The notes: generated from the letters alone by a model not told the origin. Positions 1 to 10,162 are shown, numbered from the stretch's first letter. The stretch: 64,000 nucleotides of DNA from Bacillus halotolerans (GCF_001517105.1 NZ_LPVF01000001.1:367116-431115); one strand, 5' to 3'. Program-made: numbers and translations.

Positions 1-963
1 AAATTTTTTGCCTTCTTCATCCCATAGGCGGAACTTTAACGACTTAAGACTTGTTGCCAGTGTGATGGTCGGAACGTTTTGCAATGGTTCAGTGCTGTTA
101 TGTACTTCTTCAAGCTTATAGTTTGGGACTCTCGGGCTTAAATGATGAACATGATGGAAACCGATATTGCCTGTTAGCCATTGCATGATTTTGGGAAGCT
201 TATAAAACGAGCTTCCTTCCACTGCTGCTTTTACATATTCCCAATGCTTATCTTCTTCAAAATAAGAATCCTCAAACGTATGCTGAATATAAAACATCCA
301 AATTCCGAGGGATCCCGATACCATAAAAATTGGCGCTTGAACCAGCAGGAAGTTTTGCCAGCCGATAGCCCAACATAAAAGTGCTGCCAAAACGACGATC
401 CCCAGGTTTGTTACATATGTATTCATCCGCTCTTTGCGTTTTGCCCCTTTACGATTAAAACGATTGGTAATCCCGAAGACGTAAATCGGCCCAATAACAA
501 ACATAACAAACGGATTTCTGTACAAACGGTACATTATTTTTGTCTTAGCTGAGGCTTCCTTATATTCCTCAACAGTCAGTACCCAAATATCGCCTGTACC
601 CCGTTTGTCCAGGTTGCTGCTAGTCGCATGATGGACAGAATGGTCGTGTGCCCAATGATCAAAAGGATGCAGAGTCAGAATTCCTGTTATTGTTCCAAGG
701 ATTCGATTCGCCTTTCTGCTCTTAAAAAAGGAATAGTGGCAGCAATCATGAAAGATGATGAAGGTTCTCACTAAAAAACCCGCCGCAACGACAGAAATCG
801 CTAATGTAAGGAAATAAGAAATCGACAAGCTCTTATATGCCAAACACCATAATAGGAAAAATGGTACCAATGTGTTAATGATTTGACATATACTTTTTTG
901 TAAATCGGACTTTTCGTAAGGGGTAACCAGTTTTCTCAAAGTCCTTAGGTTTTCTTTATTCAT
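1..963 (-). CDS. des: Acyl-lipid (phospholipid) desaturase, C-terminus cut by the window edge
   Basis: Membrane fatty-acid desaturase that introduces a double bond into membrane-lipid acyl chains to restore fluidity in the cold. Reading from 963 toward position 1 gives 321 codons with no stop, so the 3' end lies outside the window. The three histidine boxes of the family are visible: HDCCH, HSVHH and HHVHH, the last preceded by LTGNIGF. Hydrophobic stretches separate them. The protein aligns along its whole visible length with B. subtilis Des (about 350 residues) as I remember it, but differs at many positions. ATG at 963 follows a TATACT promoter and a DesR-like palindrome. Any desKR genes would lie left of the window. 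Confidence 0.9.
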   Translation of the reverse strand, partial: MNKENLRTLRKLVTPYEKSDLQKSICQIINTLVPFFLLWCLAYKSLSISYFLTLAISVVAAGFLVRTFIIFHDCCHYSFFKSRKANRILGTITGILTLHPFDHWAHDHSVHHATSSNLDKRGTGDIWVLTVEEYKEASAKTKIMYRLYRNPFVMFVIGPIYVFGITNRFNRKGAKRKERMNTYVTNLGIVVLAALLCWAIGWQNFLLVQAPIFMVSGSLGIWMFYIQHTFEDSYFEEDKHWEYVKAAVEGSSFYKLPKIMQWLTGNIGFHHVHHLSPRVPNYKLEEVHNSTEPLQNVPTITLATSLKSLKFRLWDEEGKKF

Positions 964-1000
964 TTATTAAAATTTCCCCTTCCCTAATGTTCTTAAGCTC

Positions 1001-1029
1001 AGTATAGAAAATGTTTTATGCTCTTTGAA
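1001..1029 (-). promoter_or_regulatory. Sigma-A promoter of des
   Basis: On the minus strand TTCAAA (1029-1024), a 17-bp spacer and TATACT (1006-1001) make a good sigma-A promoter. The predicted start lies about 30 bases upstream of the des start codon. The poor -35 agrees with activator dependence. Confidence 0.65.
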
Positions 1030-1039
1030 GTCCCAGCTG

Positions 1040-1066
1040 TCATACATCATATATGATAAGTATCAT
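1040..1066 (-). promoter_or_regulatory. Candidate DesR binding site upstream of des
   Basis: A dyad-rich block (TCATAC, ATCATATATGAT, GTATCAT) sits just upstream of the -35 of des, at about -46 to -72 from the predicted start. In B. subtilis the response regulator DesR activates des from a palindromic site in this interval when DesK senses cold. Position and symmetry fit; the binding itself is inferred. Confidence 0.5.
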
Positions 1067-1722
1067 GGTTTTGTTATAAATTCCCAGTCAGCTAAGGATC
1101 CTGCTCAAAAGCTGTTAAATGAATCGAAATGTGAAACTGATTTCCAGCTTAATTAAATCTTTATTAACAGAGACAGCCTGGAAACAAAAGTTGTATAAAG
1201 ATTATACCCATCTCTTTATCGGACCAAACTCTATCCCTGCTCCCCCATGGGAATCGGTTTATTTAGACCGTGAACCTTGAGTGAGGAACAAACCTTACAA
1301 GTGTAAATATGGATTGAATTCTGAGTGTCAAAATAAAGTAAGCTGGAAGACCTTGAATTTCCTAGTTGCTTAATTAAAAAGGCTTTGGAAAGTGGTAATG
1401 AAGAAAAGGAAGATAATTTGAGATCAAGTTTTATTTTTTTATGAGCATATTGGCAAATGGGATATACAATGAGTAACGTTTGCAAACATTTGCAGAAATA
1501 AAGCTTTACCAGTGAACAGCGCTGTTTTTAGCACTTGAACCAGAATCAGCTGAGCTTTGTAAAGAAATCTTTAACAATCAATAACGAAGTACGACTAAGC
1601 AAAGAAAAAGGGTTAAAGACACTCGCGATTCATTTTCACGGTGTTTTCAAACCATAGTTATTGAAGGCCTCTTATTCGGTATGTTTAACAAATAATGGCG
1701 CGAATAAAACAATAACATTAAT

Positions 1723-1751
1723 TTGCATTTATTTCCGTTTCGTGTTATGAT
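1723..1751 (+). promoter_or_regulatory. Sigma-A promoter of cspC copy 1
   Basis: TTGCAT (1723-1728), 17 bp, TATGAT (1746-1751). The predicted start near 1758 leaves a 5' leader of about 113 bases. Confidence 0.75.
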
Positions 1752-1757
1752 AAAGAA

Positions 1758-2074
<317 letters not shown>

Positions 2075-2090
2075 TCTTAAATGTTTATAG

Positions 2091-2122
2091 AAACAGGCTC
2101 TTAATAAAGGGCCTGTTTTTTT
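2091..2122 (+). terminator. Terminator of cspC copy 1
   Basis: The stem AACAGGC(TC) / GGGCCTGTT with an AATAAA-type loop is followed by a run of seven T, 16 bases after the stop codon. Confidence 0.85.
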
Positions 2123-2149
2123 ACGTTCTCTGTATAATACTCGAACTCA

Positions 2150-2219
2150 TAAAAAACCCTACTCAATGTTCGAGTAGGGAGATGTTACAAGGTAATAGCA
2201 AAAGATTTAACGCTTCAAA
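2150..2219 (-). ncRNA. Candidate small RNA transcribed toward cspC copy 1
   Basis: On the minus strand TTGTCA (2253-2248), a 16-bp spacer and TATAAA (2231-2226) form a promoter. About 65 bases downstream lies a perfect Rho-independent terminator: CCCTACTC and GAGTAGGG (2157-2179) followed by six T (2156-2151). No open reading frame fits between them. The predicted transcript of about 70 bases converges on the cspC transcript. The homologous segment after copy 2 keeps the terminator but has TTGAAA in place of the -10. The prediction rests on promoter and terminator geometry only. Confidence 0.4.
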
Positions 2220-2677
2220 GGTTTGTTTATAGTATAACATACTGGATTGACAATATGCGGGAATGTATATAAATTATTTATTTTTCTTTTCGAATACAAT
2301 CACATACTATTATTTCTTTTTGCCAATATATAAGAATCGGTTTATTTCGATCGTGAGCATTGATTGAGGAACATAACATTACAAGTAAGAAAATACTACT
2401 GTAAATAGGATTAATGTTAGTGTCAAAATGATTAAAAGGCTTTGGAAAGTGGTAATGAAGAAAAGGAAGATGATGTGTGGTCAAGTATTCTTGGCAAACG
2501 AGGCTAAACAATGAGTGACAGAAGACGTCTGTAGAGGCAAAGCTTTACTAGTGAACAGCCCTGCTTTTAAAAAAATATCTTGCACTTGAACAAGCAACAG
2601 CTGAGCTTTTTTAAGAAATTTTGTTAACAATCAATAATGAAGTACACACTCGTGATTCATTTAAAACGATATTATAA

Positions 2678-2706
2678 TTGCAATTATTTCCGTTACGTGC
2701 TATGAT
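2678..2706 (+). promoter_or_regulatory. Sigma-A promoter of cspC copy 2
   Basis: TTGCAA (2678-2683), 17 bp, TATGAT (2701-2706); same spacing as copy 1. Confidence 0.75.
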
Positions 2707-2712
2707 AAAGAA

Positions 2713-3029
<317 letters not shown>

Positions 3030-3044
3030 TCTAAACTCGTTATA

Positions 3045-3078
3045 AAAACAGGCTCTTAGTATAGGGGCCTGTTTTTTT
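3045..3078 (+). terminator. Terminator of cspC copy 2
   Basis: The stem AACAGGC / GCCTGTT is followed by seven T, equivalent to the copy 1 terminator. Confidence 0.85.
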
Positions 3079-3106
3079 GCGTTCTCTGTATAATACTCAA
3101 ACTCAA

Positions 3107-3137
3107 TAAAAAACCCTACTCAACGTTCGAGTAGGGA
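3107..3137 (-). terminator. Minus-strand hairpin after cspC copy 2
   Basis: CCCTACTC / GAGTAGGG (3114-3136) followed on the minus strand by six T. It is the counterpart of the terminator at 2151-2179, but the matching promoter here has lost its -10. Confidence 0.6.
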
Positions 3138-3955
3138 GATGGTACAGGTAATAGAAAAAGATTTAACGCTTCAAAGGTTTCTTTCAAGTAGAACATATCG
3201 GATTGACAATATGCGGTAATGTATATAAGTTATTTATTTCTTTTCAAACACACCTACAGCTTATTAGGAAGCAAACTTTTACGAAATGTTAAAAATAATA
3301 GCCAACTCTACATGTGTCGTGTATCAACCGCCAAAAGCGCCGCACTAAACGGGAGTCATCCATGATAATTCCGACACTCTCCTTCTTTTTCATTCATCAC
3401 ATCAGATGAAGTTTATGTATATTCTCTTTTTACCAATAGTGAACAAAAAGGACCATCCCTTTTGTAAAGAATCATCCTTTTCTTCGTTCATTTAACAATT
3501 TTTATGTGTTGTTGATTAATTATGATAACAGCTGGTTCATCTGCAAGAATTCCACCAACTTCAAATTTTCATAAGACTGATCCTTTTTAGAAGTAGGCTT
3601 CTTTAACTATTGACTGGCGCAGTGGATATAAGAAATTCTTAACGATAGAGGGGAGATTGATTGATTTTTCTTGACTTAGATATACCTAAAACAATGAAAG
3701 CCCTACCTCTCTTTCATCCTTACGGCTCCTTGTCCGTGCCAGTGTGAATCAGGTACTAAATCAAGTGACTATTTGATAAACTTCAAATGTCCGTTGAAGA
3801 AATTTAAATAATAAAAATGGATTAGATTGTAGGAATAACAAAAGAGGTTAATGTACTAAAAATAAGGTGAAAAAGTTGAATGTCTTTGAAATGATTTACC
3901 TTTAATCATGATATTGATGAAAAATTCAGAATGTTTTCGGAGTGTAATATTAACC
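3138..3955. other. Gene-free stretch between cspC-2 and ydeB
   Basis: The first 110 bases belong to the duplicated unit. The rest is AT-rich with frequent stops in all frames. I see no RNA gene, repeat or convincing promoter in it. Confidence 0.5.
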
Positions 3956-4416
3956 TTAACAGAAACTTTTTATTTGATTTTCAGTGATTCCTTTAATTAC
4001 TTCCAGTTCACTGATCAAAAATTCATATACATGATCCAACATTTTTTTTCGCTTGCATTAAGTGCTTTTTCTTTCTTCATACGCATTAAATCACGTACAA
4101 CTTCGGCGCCGTCTTGTATTTCACCCGTTTTTATTTTGTTCGTGTTTACTTTATACCTTTGTTTCCACGGCAGTAACCTATCTGATTCTCCATGCTGAAA
4201 AATGTGTATAATGTGTTTTAACGCAAGTATATCAGTAACTGGTCGTATACCTGAACTCGATATTTTACGCGTTGGAATCATAACTTTCATATTACTGATT
4301 GACATTTTTATGACATAATACTGTTGTTTTTCCTCTAAGAATTCTTTTTCTTCTATGGCTTCAATTATACCTGCTCCGTGCATTGGATAAACAATGTTAT
4401 CGCCAATTTGAAACAT
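3956..4416 (-). pseudogene. ydeB: CarD/CdnL-family transcription regulator YdeB, frameshifted near its 3' end
   Basis: The CarD/CdnL_TRCF RNA polymerase-interacting domain fills the N-terminus (MFQIGDNIVYPMHGAGIIEA), followed by the helical DNA-binding tail (HIFQHGESDRLLPW, MRMKKEKALNASEKK). The ATG at 4416 is preceded by GGAGG at 8 bases; the upstream in-frame GTG at 4425 overlaps that Shine-Dalgarno sequence. In the A8 run at 4042-4049 one A is missing against the expected frame: as read, the protein ends at 4015 after an unrelated tail, whereas a ninth A restores about 25 more residues (MLDHVYEFLISEL...) to a stop at 3956. This may be a real truncation of the last helices, slippage or a sequencing error. 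CarD proteins stabilise open promoter complexes. Confidence 0.8.
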
Positions 4417-4643
4417 ATCATCCACCTCCGTAATGGTAACCTTCTTAAGCTTACCATATATGGAGGTGGATAATCAAAATATTTAATAATAACATGATAA
4501 TATTTTTATTGTCAATAACTTTTTTGAAAAAATCAGATCAAGCAAAAACAATAGGAATGTGTATGATTTCCAATAAAGGAAAGGTCAATTGGTCCGTGTA
4601 TATCCTGAAACCTCGACTAATTACCATAGATCAGTTTTTCATT

Positions 4644-4982
4644 TTAGCTATGAGACTTCTTCGGCTTTGTCAATTCGAAACTATGTTGCACCATATCACC
4701 AAGAGTTTCTTTCGTGAGGGCACCATCTAAAATAATGGTATTCCAGTGGTCTTTATTCATATGATAACCGGGTTTCACTTCCTTATAGATGCTGCGCAGA
4801 AAATTGGCGCGTTCAGGTTCGCATTTAAGATTGATGCATAGATGGCCATTTAGATGAAAGATAAGCGCAAACAACTTTTTATTACCTTTGTGACGCATCA
4901 CAGTCCATCCTTCACCAAAAGGATAGTCTTTATAGGTGTCTGGATAAGACAGGCAGTAATCCATTATTTCATTCAGAGTCAT
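4644..4982 (-). CDS. MmcQ/YjbR family protein
   Basis: A 112-residue protein of the MmcQ/YjbR fold (double-wing, CyaY-like). The family pattern is clear: YCLSYPDTYKDYPFGEGW at residues 9-26, then CINLKCEPERANFLR and GYHMNKDHWNTIILDG. The biochemical role of the family is not settled; a DNA-binding function has been suggested. It resembles YyaQ of B. subtilis in length and motifs. The neighbours do not point to a pathway. It is a single gene on the minus strand with no terminator seen. Confidence 0.8.
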   Translation of the reverse strand: MTLNEIMDYCLSYPDTYKDYPFGEGWTVMRHKGNKKLFALIFHLNGHLCINLKCEPERANFLRSIYKEVKPGYHMNKDHWNTIILDGALTKETLGDMVQHSFELTKPKKSHS

Positions 4983-5111
4983 AATAAGCCACCACCATTA
5001 TAATTTATGATATAGATAAATGAGTCAATGATTCATAGATCATTATATATCAAAGTAAAATCTGTTTTACTCGTTTTGACTATTAGGTGTTAATATAAGA
5101 ACGTCATGAAG

Positions 5112-5495
5112 CTACTTTTGTATAATCTGAATGAGGTTGCCGCATGTATCGTCGAAGACAGCTATTGTGACTTCTCCCATTTTTGTCGGCTCCATAGTGA
5201 ACTTCACGCCTTTTTCCATTAATTGTGTGTACTGTTTTTGAATATCTGTAACGCCAAACATTGTTGCTGGGAAGCCCTCGGCGAATATCTTCTTTTGATA
5301 CTCCTTAGCGGCAGGATGTTCATTTGGTTCGAGTAAAAGTTCGGTTCCATCTTGATCATCTTGAGAAACAAGTGTTATCCACCTGAATTTCCCCATAGGA
5401 ACGTCTTCCTTTTTTACAAACCCCAGCTTTTCTGTATAAAACTCCAGTGCCTTGTCTTGGTCTTGTACGAATATACTGGTAACAATGATTTTCAT
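5112..5495 (-). CDS. VOC (glyoxalase/bleomycin-resistance) family protein
   Basis: A 127-residue vicinal-oxygen-chelate protein with two beta-alpha-beta-beta-beta modules: the first begins MKIIVTSIFVQDQDKALEFY, the second around residue 75 (ATMFGVTDIQKQYTQLMEKG), ending DTCGNLIQIIQ. Metal ligands typical of the fold could include the C-terminal Asn/Gln side and Glu50, but the substrate cannot be told. ATG 5495 is chosen because GGAGGC precedes it by 9 bases; a longer reading frame up to 5591 lacks a ribosome site. Possible roles are detoxification or antibiotic sequestration. Confidence 0.8.
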   Translation of the reverse strand: MKIIVTSIFVQDQDKALEFYTEKLGFVKKEDVPMGKFRWITLVSQDDQDGTELLLEPNEHPAAKEYQKKIFAEGFPATMFGVTDIQKQYTQLMEKGVKFTMEPTKMGEVTIAVFDDTCGNLIQIIQK

Positions 5496-5996
5496 ACTGT
5501 TTTTGCCTCCTTTGATATTTATGACGCATGATACTGGCTGCAAGCAAATAACCCACACATTTGTCAGAAGTCCTGTTCCGGCTTTTTTCAAAGTGTCTTA
5601 TGTATATTATATGAAACAAACGTATTTCTCCATGAATGATGCAAATCGTGCACTCAACATTTTTGGAGTGTAAGAAACTGTCCAAATTATACGTTGTCAA
5701 TTTATTGTAGCAGGAAACTTGATCGATTCTTTAGAATATGAAAGAGCCTAGGAACAATTTTTGAATTCTTTGGAAGCTGCAAAGAAAAACGTAAAGCATT
5801 GCAATGTCACATATGAATATCATGTGGTTATTTACCAATATGTAAATTTATGTCTTAATAGTAAGTGGTGATAAATATTATTGATAGCTGCGTTTTGACT
5901 GCCTATTTTTTCATTGAATAATATAAAATGGTTATGAAATGGAAAAAGGCGGGATGCCCGTTTATAAGTACATTTATAAAAAAAGGAGTCATAATA
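5496..5996. other. 500-bp intergenic stretch before the small membrane protein
   Basis: No coding region with a ribosome site is seen. The only recognisable signal is a promoter at 5895-5924 (TTGACT, 18 bp, TAATAT) pointing at the gene starting at 5997. Confidence 0.5.
5895..5924 (+). promoter_or_regulatory. Sigma-A-like promoter of the 5997 gene
   Basis: TTGACT (5895-5900), 18 bp, TAATAT (5919-5924); about 65 bases of leader. Confidence 0.5.
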
Positions 5997-6374
5997 ATGC
6001 TAAAAAGGTTTTTTCTGGTTTTGCTTACACTGATGATGTCTATAGTTGTTATACTAGTGGCTGCTAAAGATTCCCCTGGAGATAATGTTATTTCATTTGA
6101 TGAGCCTATGATCTTAATGATATCAATTGGGATAGTTGTATTTTTATTCATCCCTCCATTAGCCATGTCCTTTTTTGGCAACATGGCTGTAAGAATAATA
6201 TCTGGAGTATATCAATGTTTTATCGTTTTAACTTTTCTGGGGATGATTCCAATTGGATTTCTTATTCCCAATGGCTTTTTGACAATTCTTGTTTCTGTTT
6301 TAGGAACTTTAGTCAGCATAATTAGTGTTGTAGTAACCCTATTCATTGATAGGAATAAAGAGGTTAAATCTTAA
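5997..6374 (+). CDS. Small four-helix membrane protein, unknown function
   Basis: The 125-residue product has four hydrophobic segments (about residues 5-22, 38-58, 65-85 and 90-115) separated by short loops and ends in a basic tail (DRNKEVKS). ATG 5997 follows AAAGGAG at 7 bases; the longer frame from 5928 has no ribosome site and is not conserved-looking. I recognise no family. A monocistronic promoter lies at 5895-5924. It could be an immunity-type or stress membrane protein, but nothing in the sequence decides this. Confidence 0.65.
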   Translation: MLKRFFLVLLTLMMSIVVILVAAKDSPGDNVISFDEPMILMISIGIVVFLFIPPLAMSFFGNMAVRIISGVYQCFIVLTFLGMIPIGFLIPNGFLTILVSVLGTLVSIISVVVTLFIDRNKEVKS

Positions 6375-6568
6375 TATAATAGTTGCCTTTATTGAAAAGC
6401 TTTATCCCTAATGTCGAGGAAAGGGGCCTTCGATTGATCAGTGACACCAACATGATCGTGATATCTAAATGGGTGAAGAGGCTAAAAAATTGTTAGAGGA
6501 AAGTACAGTCAAGCCGGTGAAGCTAACGTGATGAAAAAGCAAACGGTTTGGAAAAGAGGGGGGGCCTG

Positions 6569-7162
6569 ATGATAAATAGCAGAACGAATCCTAAGGTTGA
6601 TGAATTTTTAAGTAAAGCTGAAAAGTGGAAGGAAGAATATGAGCGGTTAAGAAATATCGTTCTTGACTGTGAGCTGACTGAAGAATTTAAGTGGATGCAT
6701 CCTTGTTATACGTTTCATAAAAAAAACGTCGTTTTAATACATGGATTTAAAGAATATTGTGCGCTTCTGTTTCACAAAGGCGCCTTGTTACAGGATCCTC
6801 ATGGGATTCTTATCCAACAAACGGAGAATGTACAGGCGGCGCGCCAGATTCGGTTCACCAATGTTCAGGAAATAGCTGAAATGGAACCCATCTTGAAAGC
6901 CTATATTGATGAAGCCATTGAAGTTGAAAAAGCCGGTTTGGAAGTGAATGTTAAAAAGAATACGGAATACATCATTCCAGAGGAACTTCAACATAAATTC
7001 GATGAAATCCCTGCCTTGAAAACGGCTTTTGAAGCATTGACCCCGGGACGGCAAAGAGCATACATTCTTTATTTTTCTCAAGCCAAACAATCCAAAACTC
7101 GAGAGTCAAGGGTTGAAAAATACATGAAGAAAATTCTCGATGGAAAGGGATTAAAGGATTAG
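6569..7162 (+). CDS. ydeI: YdeI family protein (DUF1801 / YdhG-like fold)
   Basis: 197 residues, the length of B. subtilis YdeI, which it matches throughout. The N-terminal DUF1801 domain (residues about 15-115) holds the conserved EEFKWMHPCYTF and GFKEYCALLFHKGALL; the C-terminal YdeI/OmpD-associated segment contains LTPGRQRAYILYFSQAKQSKTRESRVEKY, with the basic helix common to the family. The function is unknown; the fold resembles frataxin-like iron-binding proteins. ATG 6569 has a G-rich Shine-Dalgarno (AGAGGGGGGG); the upstream ATG 6548 has none. Confidence 0.9.
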   Translation: MINSRTNPKVDEFLSKAEKWKEEYERLRNIVLDCELTEEFKWMHPCYTFHKKNVVLIHGFKEYCALLFHKGALLQDPHGILIQQTENVQAARQIRFTNVQEIAEMEPILKAYIDEAIEVEKAGLEVNVKKNTEYIIPEELQHKFDEIPALKTAFEALTPGRQRAYILYFSQAKQSKTRESRVEKYMKKILDGKGLKD

Positions 7163-7287
7163 TATATTCGCCAGGAAGGCATTTTGCTAAGTGAGATTTC
7201 TATGAAACTGTCATGAAAGAAGCATTGAAGGATGAAGGCAACCATGATACCAACCATGGTATTTCTAGTGTCAGAATAAAATGCAGA

Positions 7288-7330
7288 GGGGCGGTTCAAT
7301 GTATAAAAGAACCGTCCCTTATTTTGTTTG
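7288..7330 (+). terminator. Terminator after ydeI, convergent with ydeJ
   Basis: GGGGCGGTTC and GAACCGTCCC pair over ten positions with one G-T wobble, followed by a T-rich tail. Confidence 0.7.
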
Positions 7331-7360
7331 GCATTTTCGTTAGAATAAAACGATTACTGA

Positions 7361-8063
7361 TTAATGAATAGTCATTATGTCAATGAGGCGCTTGATTTTT
7401 TCACTGTCTCCTGTATCAACGTACACTGTTTTTGCATTTTTTATTATATTCTCAGTCACTTCCCGCATTACGCCTTTACTTAAATCATCTGAGGAATCCC
7501 AGCGTAAAGGAACATTGTATACTTTAATCGTGCCATCGCCATTACCGCTATAAGTTACAGATCCATCCACTAAACGAGAGCCTGCTAACTGGATAACATC
7601 TTCCGGATAGCCAGCACTGGTGTCATCATTCGGATTGATTGGTTCGCCAGCCGAAATATGTCGAACATTCAGTTCATCTATCTCTTGATTTGCTCCAAGC
7701 TGCAACCAAACTCTGGCATATTCGATTTTCTCAGAAGAATATTCCGCTAATACATTGTCTTTTTCGCTGTTCACCTCGTTTTTTTGTCCTTCTAAAGAGG
7801 TTTCTTTTGATTCATCCGTTGAGGATTCTGTTGAGGCATTTTCATTTGAATTCTTTGTTCCGGATTTTTCTGATCCTGTTGTTGCCTCTGATTCATCCTT
7901 AGCTATTTGGTTGCTATCTTCAGTCTCATTATTCTTTTTTTTCAGATTGTAATGCAGAATCATTATTTGATTTTTCTTCCTTACCGCCCATACATCCAAC
8001 GAGCAATAAGACGAGCAGCATCATGACAACATTAGAATAAAAAATATTTCTCAGTTTCTTCAT
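7361..8063 (-). pseudogene. ydeJ: Lipoprotein YdeJ, frameshifted after the signal peptide
   Basis: Reading from ATG 8063 (GAGG 9 bases upstream) gives a lipoprotein signal: MKKLRN, a hydrophobic core rich in V, M and L, and the lipobox LLVGC, followed by GGKEEKSNNDS. In the A8 run at 7935-7942 one A is in excess; the frame then ends at once. Removing one A joins it to the long downstream frame: a Ser/Glu/Thr-rich linker and then a soluble domain (IEYARVWLQLGANQEIDEL, VTYSGNGDGTIKVYN) ending at 7361. The total would be about 233 residues, close to YdeJ of strain 168. As read, the gene gives no mature lipoprotein. Confidence 0.8.
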
Positions 8064-8067
8064 TATT

Positions 8068-8192
8068 TCATCCCTCACCATCAACAGCCTTACATGCTTT
8101 TCTTAGCTTAATCAGTTGATTTTTCAGTTTTTTATAATCTTTTTTCGGTTTTCAGCTTCAGTAAACAAAGACTTAGCTTCAAATACCATCAT
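8068..8192 (-). pseudogene. N-terminal scrap of an LXG polymorphic toxin gene
   Basis: From ATG 8192 or 8189 (GAAAGG 8-11 bases upstream) the frame reads MMVFEAKSLFTEAENRKK and, after a one-base shift, KDYKKLKNQLIKLRKACKAV. This is the start of the LXG domain of type VII-secreted toxins (YeeF/YobL/YxiD type), which typically begins MKVFEA...EATDRAKEYKELR. Only about 40 residues remain; the rest of the LXG and toxin domain is absent and the sequence runs straight into the ydeJ ribosome site. It is a deletion relic of a lost toxin locus. Confidence 0.6.
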
Positions 8193-8279
8193 TGTCCAAT
8201 CCTTTCAATTAGTTATATCTAAATATTACCATGGAATAGATATGAAAGTTCGAAAAAATTGTTTAAGGAGAGATAACGA

Positions 8280-8417
8280 ATGTTAGCTCAATCGAGTAAA
8301 TCTCGACAGCTTTTTGAAATGATGGCCACACTGTATACGGATGGATTTCATGAGGAATCACCTAGAAACTGCGAAAATAAAAACCACTTTCTCTTTACAT
8401 TAAGCAGCCTATATTGA
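8280..8417 (+). CDS. Small ORF of 45 residues, unknown
   Basis: ATG 8280 is preceded by AAGGAG at 8 bases. The 45-residue product begins MLAQSSKSRQLFEMMATLYT and ends in LSSLY. It lies beside the LXG relic and its last bases overlap the end of the convergent membrane-protein gene. I recognise no family. It could be the N-terminal remnant of a longer gene (a truncated accessory or immunity gene is conceivable) or a real small protein. Confidence 0.35.
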   Translation: MLAQSSKSRQLFEMMATLYTDGFHEESPRNCENKNHFLFTLSSLY

Positions 8418-9053
8418 ATGTTTTTTATCTTTGTCATCATTTGTTGATGTACTAGAGTGTGTGAATATGCGGTCTAATATTTGTTCTGTAAATGGCATAA
8501 AGGCATTAAGGATTATTCCTCCTAAACAAACGGTTAATATAGTCCCGACGCCAATTGGCCCATTAAAAATGATGGCAACTATCAAGAATACGACATAAAT
8601 GAATGTTCTCGAAAAAAAGATATTTGTTCTAGTTAAGTCTTTTATGATGAATGTTAATCGGTCAACTGGAATTGGTGCAAAATTTGTGTGCAAATAGGTT
8701 GCAGTTCCTAATCCTATAACGACTAAGCCGGTTCCAAAACAAATCACTTTGCTGAACCATAGGTCAGGCGTTATCAAATTGTGCAATAAAAAAAGCCACA
8801 TATCAATCCCAATCCCCGTTATAAATGCTGTTAACATTCCCAAAACTTCCGGTCTTTGTCTATTTAAAATTGAATTACAGCATATCAATATGAACGCTAT
8901 TATGATTTCCCAGCTTCCCACTGTAAGCCCCACATTTTTAGACAGTCCTACCACAACTGCATCAAAGGGTGAAGTTCCAAGGTCTGATTGGATAGTGAAG
9001 GAAATACCAAGAGTTAAAATGAAAATTCCTAATACATAAAAAGTATATTTCAC
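8409..9053 (-). CDS. YczE/YyaS/YitT-family membrane protein
   Basis: 214 residues, five to six transmembrane segments, with the family signature LGISFTIQSDLGTSPFDAV near the N-terminus and NFAPIPVDRLTFIIKD in the middle. It resembles YyaS and YczE of B. subtilis; the family is annotated as membrane proteins of unknown transport function. GTG 9053 is preceded by AGAGGTCGAG. It is transcribed divergently from a marR gene across a large inverted repeat, so that regulator probably controls it. The last bases overlap a small convergent ORF at 8280-8417. Confidence 0.85.
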   Translation of the reverse strand: MKYTFYVLGIFILTLGISFTIQSDLGTSPFDAVVVGLSKNVGLTVGSWEIIIAFILICCNSILNRQRPEVLGMLTAFITGIGIDMWLFLLHNLITPDLWFSKVICFGTGLVVIGLGTATYLHTNFAPIPVDRLTFIIKDLTRTNIFFSRTFIYVVFLIVAIIFNGPIGVGTILTVCLGGIILNAFMPFTEQILDRIFTHSSTSTNDDKDKKHSI

Positions 9054-9082
9054 TTTACTCGACCTCTTCTTCGTTATTTTTA

Positions 9083-9141
9083 TTGCAAATACAACAAAGC
9101 TACGTTATATTCAATATAGGTCATTTTTGTTGTATTTGCAA
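9083..9141. promoter_or_regulatory. Paired inverted operator between the YczE-like gene and marR
   Basis: TTGCAAATACAACAAA (9083-9098) and its exact reverse complement TTTGTTGTATTTGCAA (9126-9141) face each other over 27 bp. Each arm is itself nearly symmetrical: TTGTTG and CAACAA flank TATTTG in the right arm. Two 18-bp MarR-type sites in the divergent promoter region fit autoregulation by the adjacent MarR protein and control of the YczE-like gene. Confidence 0.7.
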
Positions 9142-9167
9142 CAAAGATATGTACTAAGGAGGGCATG

Positions 9168-10162
<995 letters not shown>

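Noticed and set aside
1231..1485. 84-codon minus-strand reading frame upstream of cspC-1
   Set aside because: It lies in the duplicated spacer; the homologous stretch in copy 2 gives a different, non-alignable protein, so the frame is not under coding selection. No ribosome site.
2278..2511. 77-codon minus-strand reading frame upstream of cspC-2
   Set aside because: Same reason as the frame at 1231-1485: nucleotide similarity without protein conservation.
3908..4198. 96-codon plus-strand frame over ydeB
   Set aside because: Antisense shadow of a recognised CarD-family gene; hydrophobic, low-complexity product and no ribosome site.
4494..4730. 78-codon plus-strand frame between ydeB and the MmcQ gene
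   Set aside because: Overlaps the end of the MmcQ-family gene, has no Shine-Dalgarno and resembles no family.
6400..6540. Possible gene fragment (MGEEAKKLLEEST) before ydeI
   Set aside because: Only about 20 residues look protein-like and several stops surround them; too little to call a pseudogene.
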